A DNA stretch of 43,146 nt from an uncultured Pseudomonadota bacterium. GTDB lineage: Bacteria > Myxococcota_A > UBA796 > GCA-2862545. Shown here piece after piece: positions 9,621-19,939 of this stretch; position 1 is the first letter of the stretch; each line of letters starts with the position of its first letter. The stretch lies in NCBI GenBank assembly GCA_903861005.1, contig CAIOSP010000047.1:1-43146 (forward strand), read 5' to 3'. The notes beneath the pieces are model-generated. The model searched no databases. It was not told the DNA's origin and saw nothing but the letters and a program-made list of their open reading frames with translations. The position numbers and the translations under genes are program-made.

Positions 9621-9647
9621 GTCGGACGCTTTGACGGCGCGTCCGAC
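9621..9647. terminator. Strong hairpin after the carbamoyltransferase / DUF5989 genes
   Basis: GTCGGACGC (9621-9629) pairs perfectly with GCGTCCGAC (9639-9647) around a 9-base loop. It lies 17 bp downstream of the minus-strand DUF5989 stop and upstream of the transposase-like gene, so it may terminate the former. Because REP-type transposases act on palindromes next to their genes, it could alternatively be a REP-like element. No T-run is seen. Confidence 0.5.
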
Positions 9648-9664
9648 ACCCCTGACAGGGCGGC

Positions 9665-9814
9665 CTAGAAGAACGGGTAGATGAACGGGGACAGGGGGCT
9701 GGACTGGCTGAACAGCACCAGGCCGCCGACGAGGATCAGGGCGGCGGCGATCGGGATGAGCCAGAACTTGCGCCCCTCCCACAGGAATTGCCCGAACTGG
9801 CGGATGAGCTTCAT
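9665..9814 (-). CDS. DUF5989-like small membrane protein
   Basis: A 49-residue protein with one transmembrane helix (about residues 17-36, FWLIPIAAALILVGGLVLF), an amphipathic basic N-terminus (MKLIRQFGQFLWEGRKFW) and a conserved-looking end (PLSPFIYPFF). Size and pattern match the DUF5989 family as I remember it, which is found next to NodU/CmcH-type carbamoyltransferases and SxtJ-like proteins. Here it follows exactly such a gene after 174 bp on the same strand. GAGGAG lies 6 bp before the ATG. Function is unknown; by context it may help place the carbamoyltransferase at the membrane. Confidence 0.75.
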   Translation of the reverse strand: MKLIRQFGQFLWEGRKFWLIPIAAALILVGGLVLFSQSSPLSPFIYPFF

Positions 9815-9988
9815 CTGCGACTCCTCACACCATCGTACAAGAACACGGCGCCCGCGCGTCGTCGCGTGCACCACGAATTCTGACGAGGCGCGGTGGGGCC
9901 CGGGGTTCAGTCGACGCGGGCTGGTCCCGCCCCGACGGGCTCGGGTCGGATGCGAGGCGCGCGCTCAACCCGGTGGGGCGTGGGCGTC
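9815..9988. other. 174-bp spacer between carbamoyltransferase and DUF5989 genes
   Basis: No convincing open frame lies here. A weak hairpin (CCCGA 9931-9935 with TCGGG 9941-9945) and, on the minus strand, a possible -10 box TACGAT at 9837-9832 suggest that the small gene might also have its own promoter. No good -35 box is seen. Confidence 0.3.
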
Positions 9989-12196
9989 CTAGAACATGCG
10001 CTCGTAGTGGTCGCGCTTGTCCGGATCGTGATCCATCGCGCGCCAGTGGCCGCCGCCGACTGCCGGGCGGGTGTCGGTCAGCGGGTCGCCGGAGACCCTG
10101 CGGCGCAGCCAGCCCAGCGGCGTGATCACGCCCAGGTAGAGCAGGGAGAGCATCACCTTGCCGTTGAAGTGCCCGATCACCCGGCCGACCGCACCGAAGC
10201 GCTTCTCGATCGGAGCGAGCGTCATGGGGGCGAACAGCCCGGGGATGGCGAGCGCGAGGCCCGCGGTGGCGAAGAACCCGGCCACCCCGTGGTGCCCGCG
10301 CCAGTTCTGCAGCAGGGCGATCACGCAGAGGATGGCACCGCCGCCCATGCCGAACACGCGCAGGTCGTGCGCGGTGCGCGGCGGGGCGAACTTGGCGGGC
10401 GGGGCAGGCAGCGTCTTGGTGGGCGGGCGGTCGTCGGGGCGGATGATCAGGTGATCGCCGAGCACCAGCGCGTCCATCGCCGACGCGAGGAAGGTGTGGC
10501 ACGCGTTCTCGGGCGAGCTGATGATCGGCTCACCCTTGAGGTTGAACGACGTGTTCATCAGGATGGGGATGCCCGTTCGCTCGCCAAACGCGTGGAGCAG
10601 CTTGTGGAAGCGCGGGTTGACCTGCGCCGACACGGTCTGCACGCGCGCCGAGAAGTCGACGTGGGTGACCGCGGGCACGGTGCTGCGGTCGATCCAGAGG
10701 CGGTCCAGGCCGGTGCGCTTGGCGTCCTCCGCCGAGATGGGCTTGCGGTGCTGCTCCAGCAGCGGCACGACCAGCAGCATGTAGGGGCTCTTGGCCCCGC
10801 GCAGGTCGAACCACTCGTCGGCGCGCTCCTCGGGGATGGCCGGGGCGAACGGACGGAAGCCCTCGCGGAACTTCACGCTCTGGTTCACGCGCGACTGCAT
10901 CTCGGCGCGGCGCGGGTCCGCCAGGATGCTGCGGGCGCCGAGCGAGCGCGGCCCGAACTCCATGCGGCCCTGGTGCCAGCCTACGACCTTGCCGTCGGCG
11001 AGCAGGTCCGCGACGCGCCCGATCAGCGCGGGCTCTTCAAGCCGCTCGGCGGTGAGGCCGGTGGACTTCACGGCCGCCGCGACCTCGTCGTCGGAGTGGG
11101 AGGGGCCCAGATACGCGCCGGACATGCCGTCGATCGCGAACTTCGTCCGCTCGTTTCCGAGCGCTGAGTGCCAGGCGACCAGCGCGGCGCCCACGGAGCC
11201 GCCGGCGTCGCCCGCGGCCGGCTGGATCCACAGGTCGTCGAAGATGCCCGCGGCGAGCAGCTTGCCGTTGGCCACGCTGTTGAGCGCGACGCCGCCTGCC
11301 ATGCACAGCCGCGACGCCCCGGTTCGCGCGCGGACATAGCGCGCCTGCTTGAGCACGATCTCTTCGGTCACGGCCTGGATGGAGCGCGCCACGTCCATGT
11401 GGTGCTGGGTGACCTCAGCGGAAGGGTCGCGCGCGGGGGCCTTGAACAGCTCCGCGAAGCTCGGGGCGATGGTGCTGTCGCCGTACAGGAACTCGAAGTG
11501 CTTGAGGTTGAGGCGGTAGCTGCCGTCGTCCGCGATCTCGATGAGGTTGGCGCGGATGACGTCGACGAAGCGCGGCTCGCCGTAGGGCGCGAGTCCCATC
11601 ACCTTGTACTCGCCCTCATTGACCTCAAAGCCCAGATACTGCGTGAACGCCGAGTAGAGCAGGCCGATGCTGTGCGGGAAGCGAATCTCCTCCAGCAGCT
11701 GCAGGCGCTTGCCGCGGCCCATGCCGATCGCGTTGGTCGTCCACTCACCGACGCCGTCGAGCGTGAGCGTGGCGGCCTCGTCGAACGGGGAGAGGAAGAA
11801 CGCGCTGGCGGCGTGCGACTCGTGGTGGCTGGCGTAGACGAACCGGCCCTCAAAGCCAAGGTGGTCGGCGATCACGTTCTCGACGCGCAGCTTCTCGGTG
11901 AACCACGCGGGCATGGCGTTCACCCAGCGCTTCAGGCCCTTGGGGGCCACGGCCATAGTCGTGTCCAAGACACGATCGAGCTTGGCCAGCGGCTTCTCGT
12001 AGAAGGCGACCACGTCGATGTCACGGGCGGTGAGGCCCGCGAATTTCAGGCAAGCGTCGATCGACAGGCGTGGGTAGCCGGGATCGTGCTTGATTCGAGA
12101 GAACCGTTCTTCATGCGCAGCAGCAACCACCGCGCCGTCCCGAAGGATGGCGGCGGCGGAGTCATGGTAGAACGAAGAGAGACCGAGGATGACCAT
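9989..12196 (-). CDS. NodU/CmcH-family carbamoyltransferase fused to an SxtJ-like membrane domain
   Basis: A 735-residue protein in one uninterrupted frame. Residues 1 to about 380 are the Kae1-like N-terminal domain: MVILGLSSFYHDSAAA start, metal-binding HHESH at 124-128, and later MAGGVALNSVANG. The carbamoyl-transfer C-terminal domain follows, with EFGPRSLGARSIL and ILMNTSFNLKGEPI. Such enzymes use carbamoyl phosphate and ATP to carbamoylate sugars or natural products. Residues about 612-735 are an extra domain with two or three hydrophobic helices and an SxtJ-like ending (FNGKVMLSLLYLGVITPLG), normally a separate downstream protein. The ATG overlaps nothing; rpmJ ends 27 bp upstream on the same strand. 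The acceptor substrate is unknown, but the membrane domain points to a membrane-linked substrate or complex. Confidence 0.9.
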   Translation of the reverse strand: MVILGLSSFYHDSAAAILRDGAVVAAAHEERFSRIKHDPGYPRLSIDACLKFAGLTARDIDVVAFYEKPLAKLDRVLDTTMAVAPKGLKRWVNAMPAWFTEKLRVENVIADHLGFEGRFVYASHHESHAASAFFLSPFDEAATLTLDGVGEWTTNAIGMGRGKRLQLLEEIRFPHSIGLLYSAFTQYLGFEVNEGEYKVMGLAPYGEPRFVDVIRANLIEIADDGSYRLNLKHFEFLYGDSTIAPSFAELFKAPARDPSAEVTQHHMDVARSIQAVTEEIVLKQARYVRARTGASRLCMAGGVALNSVANGKLLAAGIFDDLWIQPAAGDAGGSVGAALVAWHSALGNERTKFAIDGMSGAYLGPSHSDDEVAAAVKSTGLTAERLEEPALIGRVADLLADGKVVGWHQGRMEFGPRSLGARSILADPRRAEMQSRVNQSVKFREGFRPFAPAIPEERADEWFDLRGAKSPYMLLVVPLLEQHRKPISAEDAKRTGLDRLWIDRSTVPAVTHVDFSARVQTVSAQVNPRFHKLLHAFGERTGIPILMNTSFNLKGEPIISSPENACHTFLASAMDALVLGDHLIIRPDDRPPTKTLPAPPAKFAPPRTAHDLRVFGMGGGAILCVIALLQNWRGHHGVAGFFATAGLALAIPGLFAPMTLAPIEKRFGAVGRVIGHFNGKVMLSLLYLGVITPLGWLRRRVSGDPLTDTRPAVGGGHWRAMDHDPDKRDHYERMF

Positions 12197-12215
12197 CGCG
12201 CTTTCCGTGGCGCGT

Positions 12216-12221
12216 AGCCTA
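12216..12221 (-). promoter_or_regulatory. Possible -10 box upstream of carbamoyltransferase
   Basis: On the minus strand, TAGGCT ends 19 bp before the carbamoyltransferase ATG and overlaps the end of rpmJ. The same hexamer precedes the GtrA-rfb operon. No matching -35 box is visible, so this is a weak candidate. Confidence 0.25.
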
Positions 12222-12223
12222 CC

Positions 12224-12364
12224 TCACTTCTTCTTCGCGCTCCCCTGCCGAGCCTTGAACTTGGGGTTCGACTTGCAGATCACGTAGACCCGGCCGCGAC
12301 GACGAACGACCTGGCAGTCCTTGTGGCGCTTCTTGAGCGAGCGCAGCGAGTTGGCGACCTTCAT
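12224..12364 (-). CDS. rpmJ: 50S ribosomal protein bL36, cysteine-poor (C-minus, YkgO-like) type
   Basis: A 46-residue basic protein: [20 protein letters not shown], then [21 protein letters not shown] and a short SAKKK tail. This is bL36 of the type lacking the CxxC...C/H zinc ribbon (only Cys17 and Cys30 remain), like E. coli YkgO, which can replace the zinc-binding form when zinc is scarce. Part of the large ribosomal subunit. GGAG lies about 8 bp before the ATG, and a near-consensus promoter lies upstream. The carbamoyltransferase gene starts 27 bp after its stop, so read-through is possible. Whether a zinc-binding paralogue exists elsewhere cannot be seen here. Confidence 0.93.
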   Translation of the reverse strand: MKVANSLRSLKKRHKDCQVVRRRGRVYVICKSNPKFKARQGSAKKK

Positions 12365-12391
12365 GGTGTCTCCGAAGGGAAAAGGCGGCGC

Positions 12392-12420
12392 GTCTTATCG
12401 GGACGGGCTGGTCGTGTCAA
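12392..12420 (-). promoter_or_regulatory. Promoter of rpmJ
   Basis: On the minus strand a perfect -35 TTGACA (12420-12415) is followed after 17 bp by TAAGAC (12397-12392), 27 bp before the rpmJ ATG. This is the best sigma-70-type promoter in the window. An alternative -10, GATAAG, would leave a 15-bp spacer. Confidence 0.6.
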
Positions 12421-12446
12421 AGATCGCGGCGTCAGGAGCGCGTGCT

Positions 12447-13421
12447 TCACGCTGGATCCGCCTGATCGGACGGAAACGCATGCAGCGCGTAAAGTGTCCC
12501 GTCGCCCGGCCCCGCCACGGGCCAGTTCGCCACCACGCGCCCGGTGCGACGGTCCAACTCCACCACCCGGGTCGGCCGCTTCATCCCTTCGACGCCGCGG
12601 ATCAGCCGTCTGCCGACCTCGCGCCAGGCGGAGTCGCGAAGGGTGGTCATGCCGACGAACACCCGGTCGCCGACCACCTCCACGCCGCGGCACCAGCCCG
12701 GAATGCCCGGCTCGTCGTCGACGACGGTCAGCTGGGTCTCCCACAAGCCTGAGCGTGGATCCCAGGCGGACACCTGCCCGTCGACGGTGGTGAACCACAG
12801 CAGCCCGTCGATCCACCGACCGTCGTGCGGCGCGCCACCCGGGATCACCAGATCGCGGTGGCGGTCCTCCAGGCAAACGGCGCGGCCCAGCGCGAGGCAG
12901 GTGGCGTAGAGCGCGTCGTCGAGCAGGAACAGGTGGTTCGGGTGCGCTGCGTGGGGCTTGTAGCGGTCGAAGGGCACCCGACGGAAGTCGTCGACGCCCG
13001 CGTACCGGTCAGCGAACGAGCCCAGGCCCAGCCAGTGGTGTCGGACGAGCTGCCGGTCGCGGTCGAACACCAGGACGGAGTCATGCCCGGTGGCCGTCAC
13101 GGCCACGCCGCCGTCGGGCAGCGGCAGGGCGTCGTGCACGTCGTAGAGCAGCGGGTGGGAGAAGCGCTCGGTCAGCGTCAGGCTCGGCAGGTCGAACCAC
13201 AGCACCTCGGCGCGCGTGGTCTGCACGAGCCTCTGGCCGACCCGGTGGGCGCCGGTCAGCTCGGCGTGCTCGTCGGGACCTGGGTGCAGGCCCTGGGGCA
13301 CGTCACCCACCCAGGCGTCGTCCACCGCGCCGGTGGTGGTGTCGAGCCAGCGCAGGCGCGGCCGCAGGGGCTCGGCGACCGTGCCCCCGGGCTTGAGGCC
13401 CATCGACAGGAGGAGGCGCAC
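12447..13421 (-). CDS. Uncharacterised beta-propeller-like protein
   Basis: A 324-residue soluble protein without signal peptide. It consists of repeated beta-strand units with short turns (DTTTGAVDDAW, LWFDLPSLTLTERF, VLVFDRDRQLVRHHWL, QVSAWDPRSGLWETQL, VVELDRRTGRVVANW), the pattern of a six- or seven-bladed propeller that reports on or binds a ligand. Several His residues occur together near residues 155-165 (YKPHAAHPNH) and could bind metal. I do not recognise the family. The start is either GTG at 13421 (12 bp after the upstream stop, weak GAG) or ATG at 13403, which has no Shine-Dalgarno. It follows the MYXO-CTERM propeller gene on the same strand. Confidence 0.65.
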   Translation of the reverse strand: MRLLLSMGLKPGGTVAEPLRPRLRWLDTTTGAVDDAWVGDVPQGLHPGPDEHAELTGAHRVGQRLVQTTRAEVLWFDLPSLTLTERFSHPLLYDVHDALPLPDGGVAVTATGHDSVLVFDRDRQLVRHHWLGLGSFADRYAGVDDFRRVPFDRYKPHAAHPNHLFLLDDALYATCLALGRAVCLEDRHRDLVIPGGAPHDGRWIDGLLWFTTVDGQVSAWDPRSGLWETQLTVVDDEPGIPGWCRGVEVVGDRVFVGMTTLRDSAWREVGRRLIRGVEGMKRPTRVVELDRRTGRVVANWPVAGPGDGTLYALHAFPSDQADPA

Positions 13422-13433
13422 CGCGCCCGCGTC

Positions 13434-14756
13434 TCAGTCGCGCCGGCGGCGGCGCGCGAGGGCGAGCAGGGCCAGCGGGAGCAACGCGGAGGTGGGGCCG
13501 CCGGACGAGTCACAGCCGCACTTCTTCTCGGGCGGGCCGGTGTCGGTGTCGCCGTCCGTGTCGGACGAGGGCACATCGGTGTCGACGTCGGTGTCCGGAT
13601 CGGTGTCGTCGGGCGCGCCGGAGTCGTTGATGCCGGTGTCCGGCGATCCGGTGTCGAGGCCGATCTGGCAGATCTTGTCGTTGATTCGGTTCTCGAGGAA
13701 GTTCGCCTGCTGGCCCACGTACGTGTAGGCGAGGCCGATGCGGTTGAGCCCGTCGTCATTGCGCTGCGAGAAGTACAGCAGGTAGTCGCCCTTGATGCGC
13801 ACGACGTCCCAGTGGCGCCAGTCGCGGTCGGGCGGGCCGCTGGGCGGGTCGAGGTTCCACAGCACGTAGGGGTTGTGCACGTCCCACGGCCAGGTCAGCG
13901 CGTCCTGTGAGTAGGCGCGGCCCAGGCCCGCGGTCTTGATGACGCGCGCCGAGGGCGGGCCCTCGGAATTGCGACCACCCGCCCACAGGATGTAGGGGTT
14001 GTTGGACGACGGCCGGCACGCCAAGGCCGGGTTGTAGATCTCGTCCTCGACCCAGGTGGCGAAGCCAGGCTGGATGACCGCCTGAGGCGTGGTCCATGTG
14101 ACGCCGTCGTCGGTGCTGACCGACTCCCAGAGCTCGTACACGCCGTTGGCGGTGTTCGAGTACGACAGGAGCATGCGGTAGACGCCGTCGACTTTGGTGA
14201 CGGCCGGGAAGCCGAAGGTGGACAGGTTCAGGATGGGCTCGGGCGTGACGACCCAGTTGATGCCGTCGTCCGACTCGGCGTAGCCGACGCCCGTGACCTC
14301 CTTGCAGCCCCACGAGGGGACCGGGTCCGCGCCGCAGCCGGTGGACTGCTGCTGGGCCTTGAACCACAGGTGCCACTTCTTCCCGTCGAAGATCACCTTG
14401 GGGTGGGCGGCGACGCAGCTGTAGTACGAGCCCGGCTCGGGGAGGATCCGGAGGCCGTCCGGGTCCACGACCCAGTGCAGGCCGTCCGTCGAGGTGGCGC
14501 GGCCCAGGCCCCACTGGCCCTCGTCGCAGGTGCCGCCCGGGGGATCCGCGGGCTCGAACTGCGTCTCGAAGTACATGACCCAGAGGTCGGCCTTCTTGTC
14601 GTAGGCGACGGTCGGCGAGCCCACGCCAGAGGCGTAGTAGGTGTCGGCGACGGGCGCGACCATCCACTCGGCGTGGACGGTGAGGTCCTGCGCTGCGGCG
14701 ACGCCCGGGAGCGCGATCGCGGTCCAGATCAGGGCATGGAACAGGCGGTTCAGCAT
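13434..14756 (-). CDS. Secreted five-bladed-propeller (GH43/GH32-like) protein with MYXO-CTERM-like tail
   Basis: A 440-residue protein with a signal peptide (residues 1-22, ending GVAAAQ). The body (about 25-345) has repeated blades such as GSPTVAYDKKADLWVMYFE, HPKVIFDGKKWHLWFKA and VGYAESDDGINWV, which resemble the glycoside-hydrolase clan with five-bladed propellers (GH43/GH32/GH68). I cannot confirm the catalytic acid triad. About 50 residues of Asp/Thr/Pro-rich linker follow (DTDVDTD repeats), then CGCDSSGG, a hydrophobic segment and ARRRRRD, a MYXO-CTERM-like sorting tail. It is probably surface-anchored and binds or trims glycans. The ATG has GAGG about 11 bp upstream. The downstream propeller gene is 12 bp away. 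Confidence 0.8.
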   Translation of the reverse strand: MLNRLFHALIWTAIALPGVAAAQDLTVHAEWMVAPVADTYYASGVGSPTVAYDKKADLWVMYFETQFEPADPPGGTCDEGQWGLGRATSTDGLHWVVDPDGLRILPEPGSYYSCVAAHPKVIFDGKKWHLWFKAQQQSTGCGADPVPSWGCKEVTGVGYAESDDGINWVVTPEPILNLSTFGFPAVTKVDGVYRMLLSYSNTANGVYELWESVSTDDGVTWTTPQAVIQPGFATWVEDEIYNPALACRPSSNNPYILWAGGRNSEGPPSARVIKTAGLGRAYSQDALTWPWDVHNPYVLWNLDPPSGPPDRDWRHWDVVRIKGDYLLYFSQRNDDGLNRIGLAYTYVGQQANFLENRINDKICQIGLDTGSPDTGINDSGAPDDTDPDTDVDTDVPSSDTDGDTDTGPPEKKCGCDSSGGPTSALLPLALLALARRRRRD

Positions 14757-14852
14757 CGGGGAGGAGACCTCACGTATGGGGGCATCGTAACCGGCGGATC
14801 AACGACCAGCATCGGACAAGTGTTCCCGTGTCGGCAACACCGTCCGCGCCTT

Positions 14853-14879
14853 GTGAACCCGACCGCGGGCCAGGTTCAC
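14853..14879. terminator. Hairpin downstream of metH
   Basis: GTGAACC (14853-14859) and GGTTCAC (14873-14879) form a 7-bp stem with a 13-base loop, 16 bp beyond the minus-strand metH stop. It could end the metH transcript. No T-run is visible. Confidence 0.45.
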
Positions 14880-14895
14880 GTGAATGTCGCCTGGT

Positions 14896-18576
<3,681 letters not shown>

Positions 18577-18593
18577 GAGGCACCTCACTTTGG

Positions 18594-18603
18594 GGGGCGC
18601 CCC
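18594..18603. promoter_or_regulatory. Palindrome in the metH leader
   Basis: GGGGCGCCCC is a perfect 10-bp palindrome 17 bp upstream of the metH ATG and within the metH-tetR divergent region. It could be an operator or simply a GC-rich stem in the metH leader. No cobalamin or SAM riboswitch signature is visible in the 121-bp intergenic stretch. Confidence 0.25.
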
Positions 18604-18626
18604 GTAACCGGGTTCGGGTCCGGCTG

Positions 18627-18655
18627 TTGTGGTGGTCCCGTCGATGCGGTAGGAC
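18627..18655 (+). promoter_or_regulatory. Promoter of the TetR-family gene
   Basis: TTGTGG (18627-18632), a 17-bp spacer and TAGGAC (18650-18655) lie 42 bp before the ATG of the TetR gene. Spacing and -10 shape agree with two other candidates in this window (12392-12420 minus, 31967-31995 plus). A run of nine C (18670-18678) follows in the leader. Confidence 0.45.
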
Positions 18656-18697
18656 CGAGGCTTCGTTGACCCCCCCCCACGGGTCTCGGAGGGCGTC

Positions 18698-19303
18698 ATG
18701 GAAGGCAACGCGGAGCGACGCACGCCGGAGGAGCTACGCAAGCAGGTGATCGCTGCGGCGCTTCGCCTGTTCGCAGACCGCGGCTACGCGGGCACCTCCG
18801 TGCAGGACATCGCGGACGCGGTCGGGGCGAGCAAGCAGCTCGTCCTGTATCATTTCGGTTCCAAGGCAGAGATCCGGCAGGTGGTGATCGAGTCCATCGC
18901 GGTGCGCTGGAAGGACCTGCTCCCCGTGCTGCTGGACGTGGCCACCCGCGACAGCGACCGGCTGGAGACCGCGCTCGGCAAGGCGCAGGAATTCCTTCGG
19001 GCCAACCCGGACGCGCTCCGCTTTGTGCTGCGCGACCTGATCAGCGTCGACGGCGAGATGATGCGCCTGCTCCAGGGCCTGGCCGGGCCGTGGATGCGCC
19101 TGACGGCGGACTCGCTCGATCGCGCGCGCGGCACGGACGACGGGGCCCCGCGCGCGCTGGCCCGCGTTCAGCTGGTGGGCGTGCTCTTGTTGGCTCTGTA
19201 CGCCGTGTTCCCGCCGGACGAAGAGGCCGAGGACCCGGCGCTGCGCGGCGCGCTCTATGACGAGGCGGCGACGATGATCCGCCGCGTGCTTCGGGGCGAG
19301 TAG
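18698..19303 (+). CDS. TetR/AcrR-family transcriptional regulator
   Basis: A 201-residue regulator. The N-terminal TetR DNA-binding domain spans about residues 10-60: helix [20 protein letters not shown], turn, recognition helix [18 protein letters not shown]. The C-terminal ligand-binding part is all-helical and of no recognised subtype. Divergent from metH with 121 bp between, so it may regulate metH or itself, though TetR regulators often act on genes elsewhere. A hairpin follows 10 bp after its stop. GGAGG lies about 6 bp upstream of the ATG. Confidence 0.9.
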   Translation: MEGNAERRTPEELRKQVIAAALRLFADRGYAGTSVQDIADAVGASKQLVLYHFGSKAEIRQVVIESIAVRWKDLLPVLLDVATRDSDRLETALGKAQEFLRANPDALRFVLRDLISVDGEMMRLLQGLAGPWMRLTADSLDRARGTDDGAPRALARVQLVGVLLLALYAVFPPDEEAEDPALRGALYDEAATMIRRVLRGE

Positions 19304-19313
19304 CCGCGCTCGA

Positions 19314-19335
19314 GCACACCCCCGGCCGGGTGTGC
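19314..19335. terminator. Hairpin after the TetR-family gene
   Basis: GCACACCC (19314-19321) pairs perfectly with GGGTGTGC (19328-19335) around CCGGCC, starting 11 bp after the stop codon. It is a good intrinsic-terminator-like stem but lacks a T-run. Confidence 0.55.
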
Positions 19336-19459
19336 GAGGCCTCCCCGGAGCGGGTATGAGGCGGCGGGGAGGGCGTTTGCAGGAACCGGGCTTGGCCAGC
19401 GTGTGCGTCGCCCTCGCGCGTCACGGGTTCGCCCCGTTGCGGTTCGCGGGCGGACAGGC

Positions 19460-19885
19460 ATGACGCTCGCGCGCATCCAGGAATTCCTGCGGTTCTGCGT
19501 CGTCGGCGGCGCGTCTGCGGTCAGTGGCATGCTCGCCAACTACGTCCTGACCGACCTGGTCGGCCTGGACTACCGCGTCGCCTTCGTGATGACGTTCCTG
19601 GGCATCAACCTGGCGAGCTTCCTGGCCTCCCAGCGGTTCGTGTTTCGGGCGATGGGCGCCGACGGCCGCGCTGAGATGATGCGCTACTACGCCCTCAACG
19701 GCGGGATGGGCCTGTTCAACCTGGTCTCGCTCACCCTCCTCGTGGACGTGTGCGGGGTCTGGTACATGGCCGCGCTGCTGTTCCTGACGGCGCTCGGCCT
19801 CCCGATCAACTACTTCTTGCACCGCAACGTCACGTTTCGCGTGGGCCAGTCGCCCCACGTCGCAGACGTCGGCGCCTCTCCATGA
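19460..19885 (+). CDS. GtrA-family membrane protein
   Basis: A 141-residue polytopic protein with four predicted transmembrane helices and the GtrA signature: FLRFCVVGGASAVSGMLANYVL at the start, SFLASQRFVFR in the middle, and NYFLHRNVTFR at the end. GtrA proteins are thought to flip polyprenyl-phosphate-linked sugars across the inner membrane. The ATG at 19460 has only a weak GGACAGG. The next gene, a GT2 glycosyltransferase of the type that loads sugars on polyprenyl phosphate, is 54 bp downstream on the same strand, so the pair resembles gtrA-gtrB. Confidence 0.88.
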   Translation: MTLARIQEFLRFCVVGGASAVSGMLANYVLTDLVGLDYRVAFVMTFLGINLASFLASQRFVFRAMGADGRAEMMRYYALNGGMGLFNLVSLTLLVDVCGVWYMAALLFLTALGLPINYFLHRNVTFRVGQSPHVADVGASP

Positions 19886-19939
19886 CCTCCGGGTGGCCTT
19901 GTCGTCGGCCTCTCTCTTCTGACCGTGTTGGAGCCTGAA

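Noticed and set aside
12447..14756. Reading the two propeller genes as one split gene
   Set aside because: The first ends in a complete MYXO-CTERM-like tail with its own stop, and the second has no signal peptide, so they are separate proteins.
18577..18697. Possible cobalamin or SAM riboswitch in front of metH
   Set aside because: Only 121 bp are available, shared with a divergent promoter, and no B12-box or SAM riboswitch core is visible.
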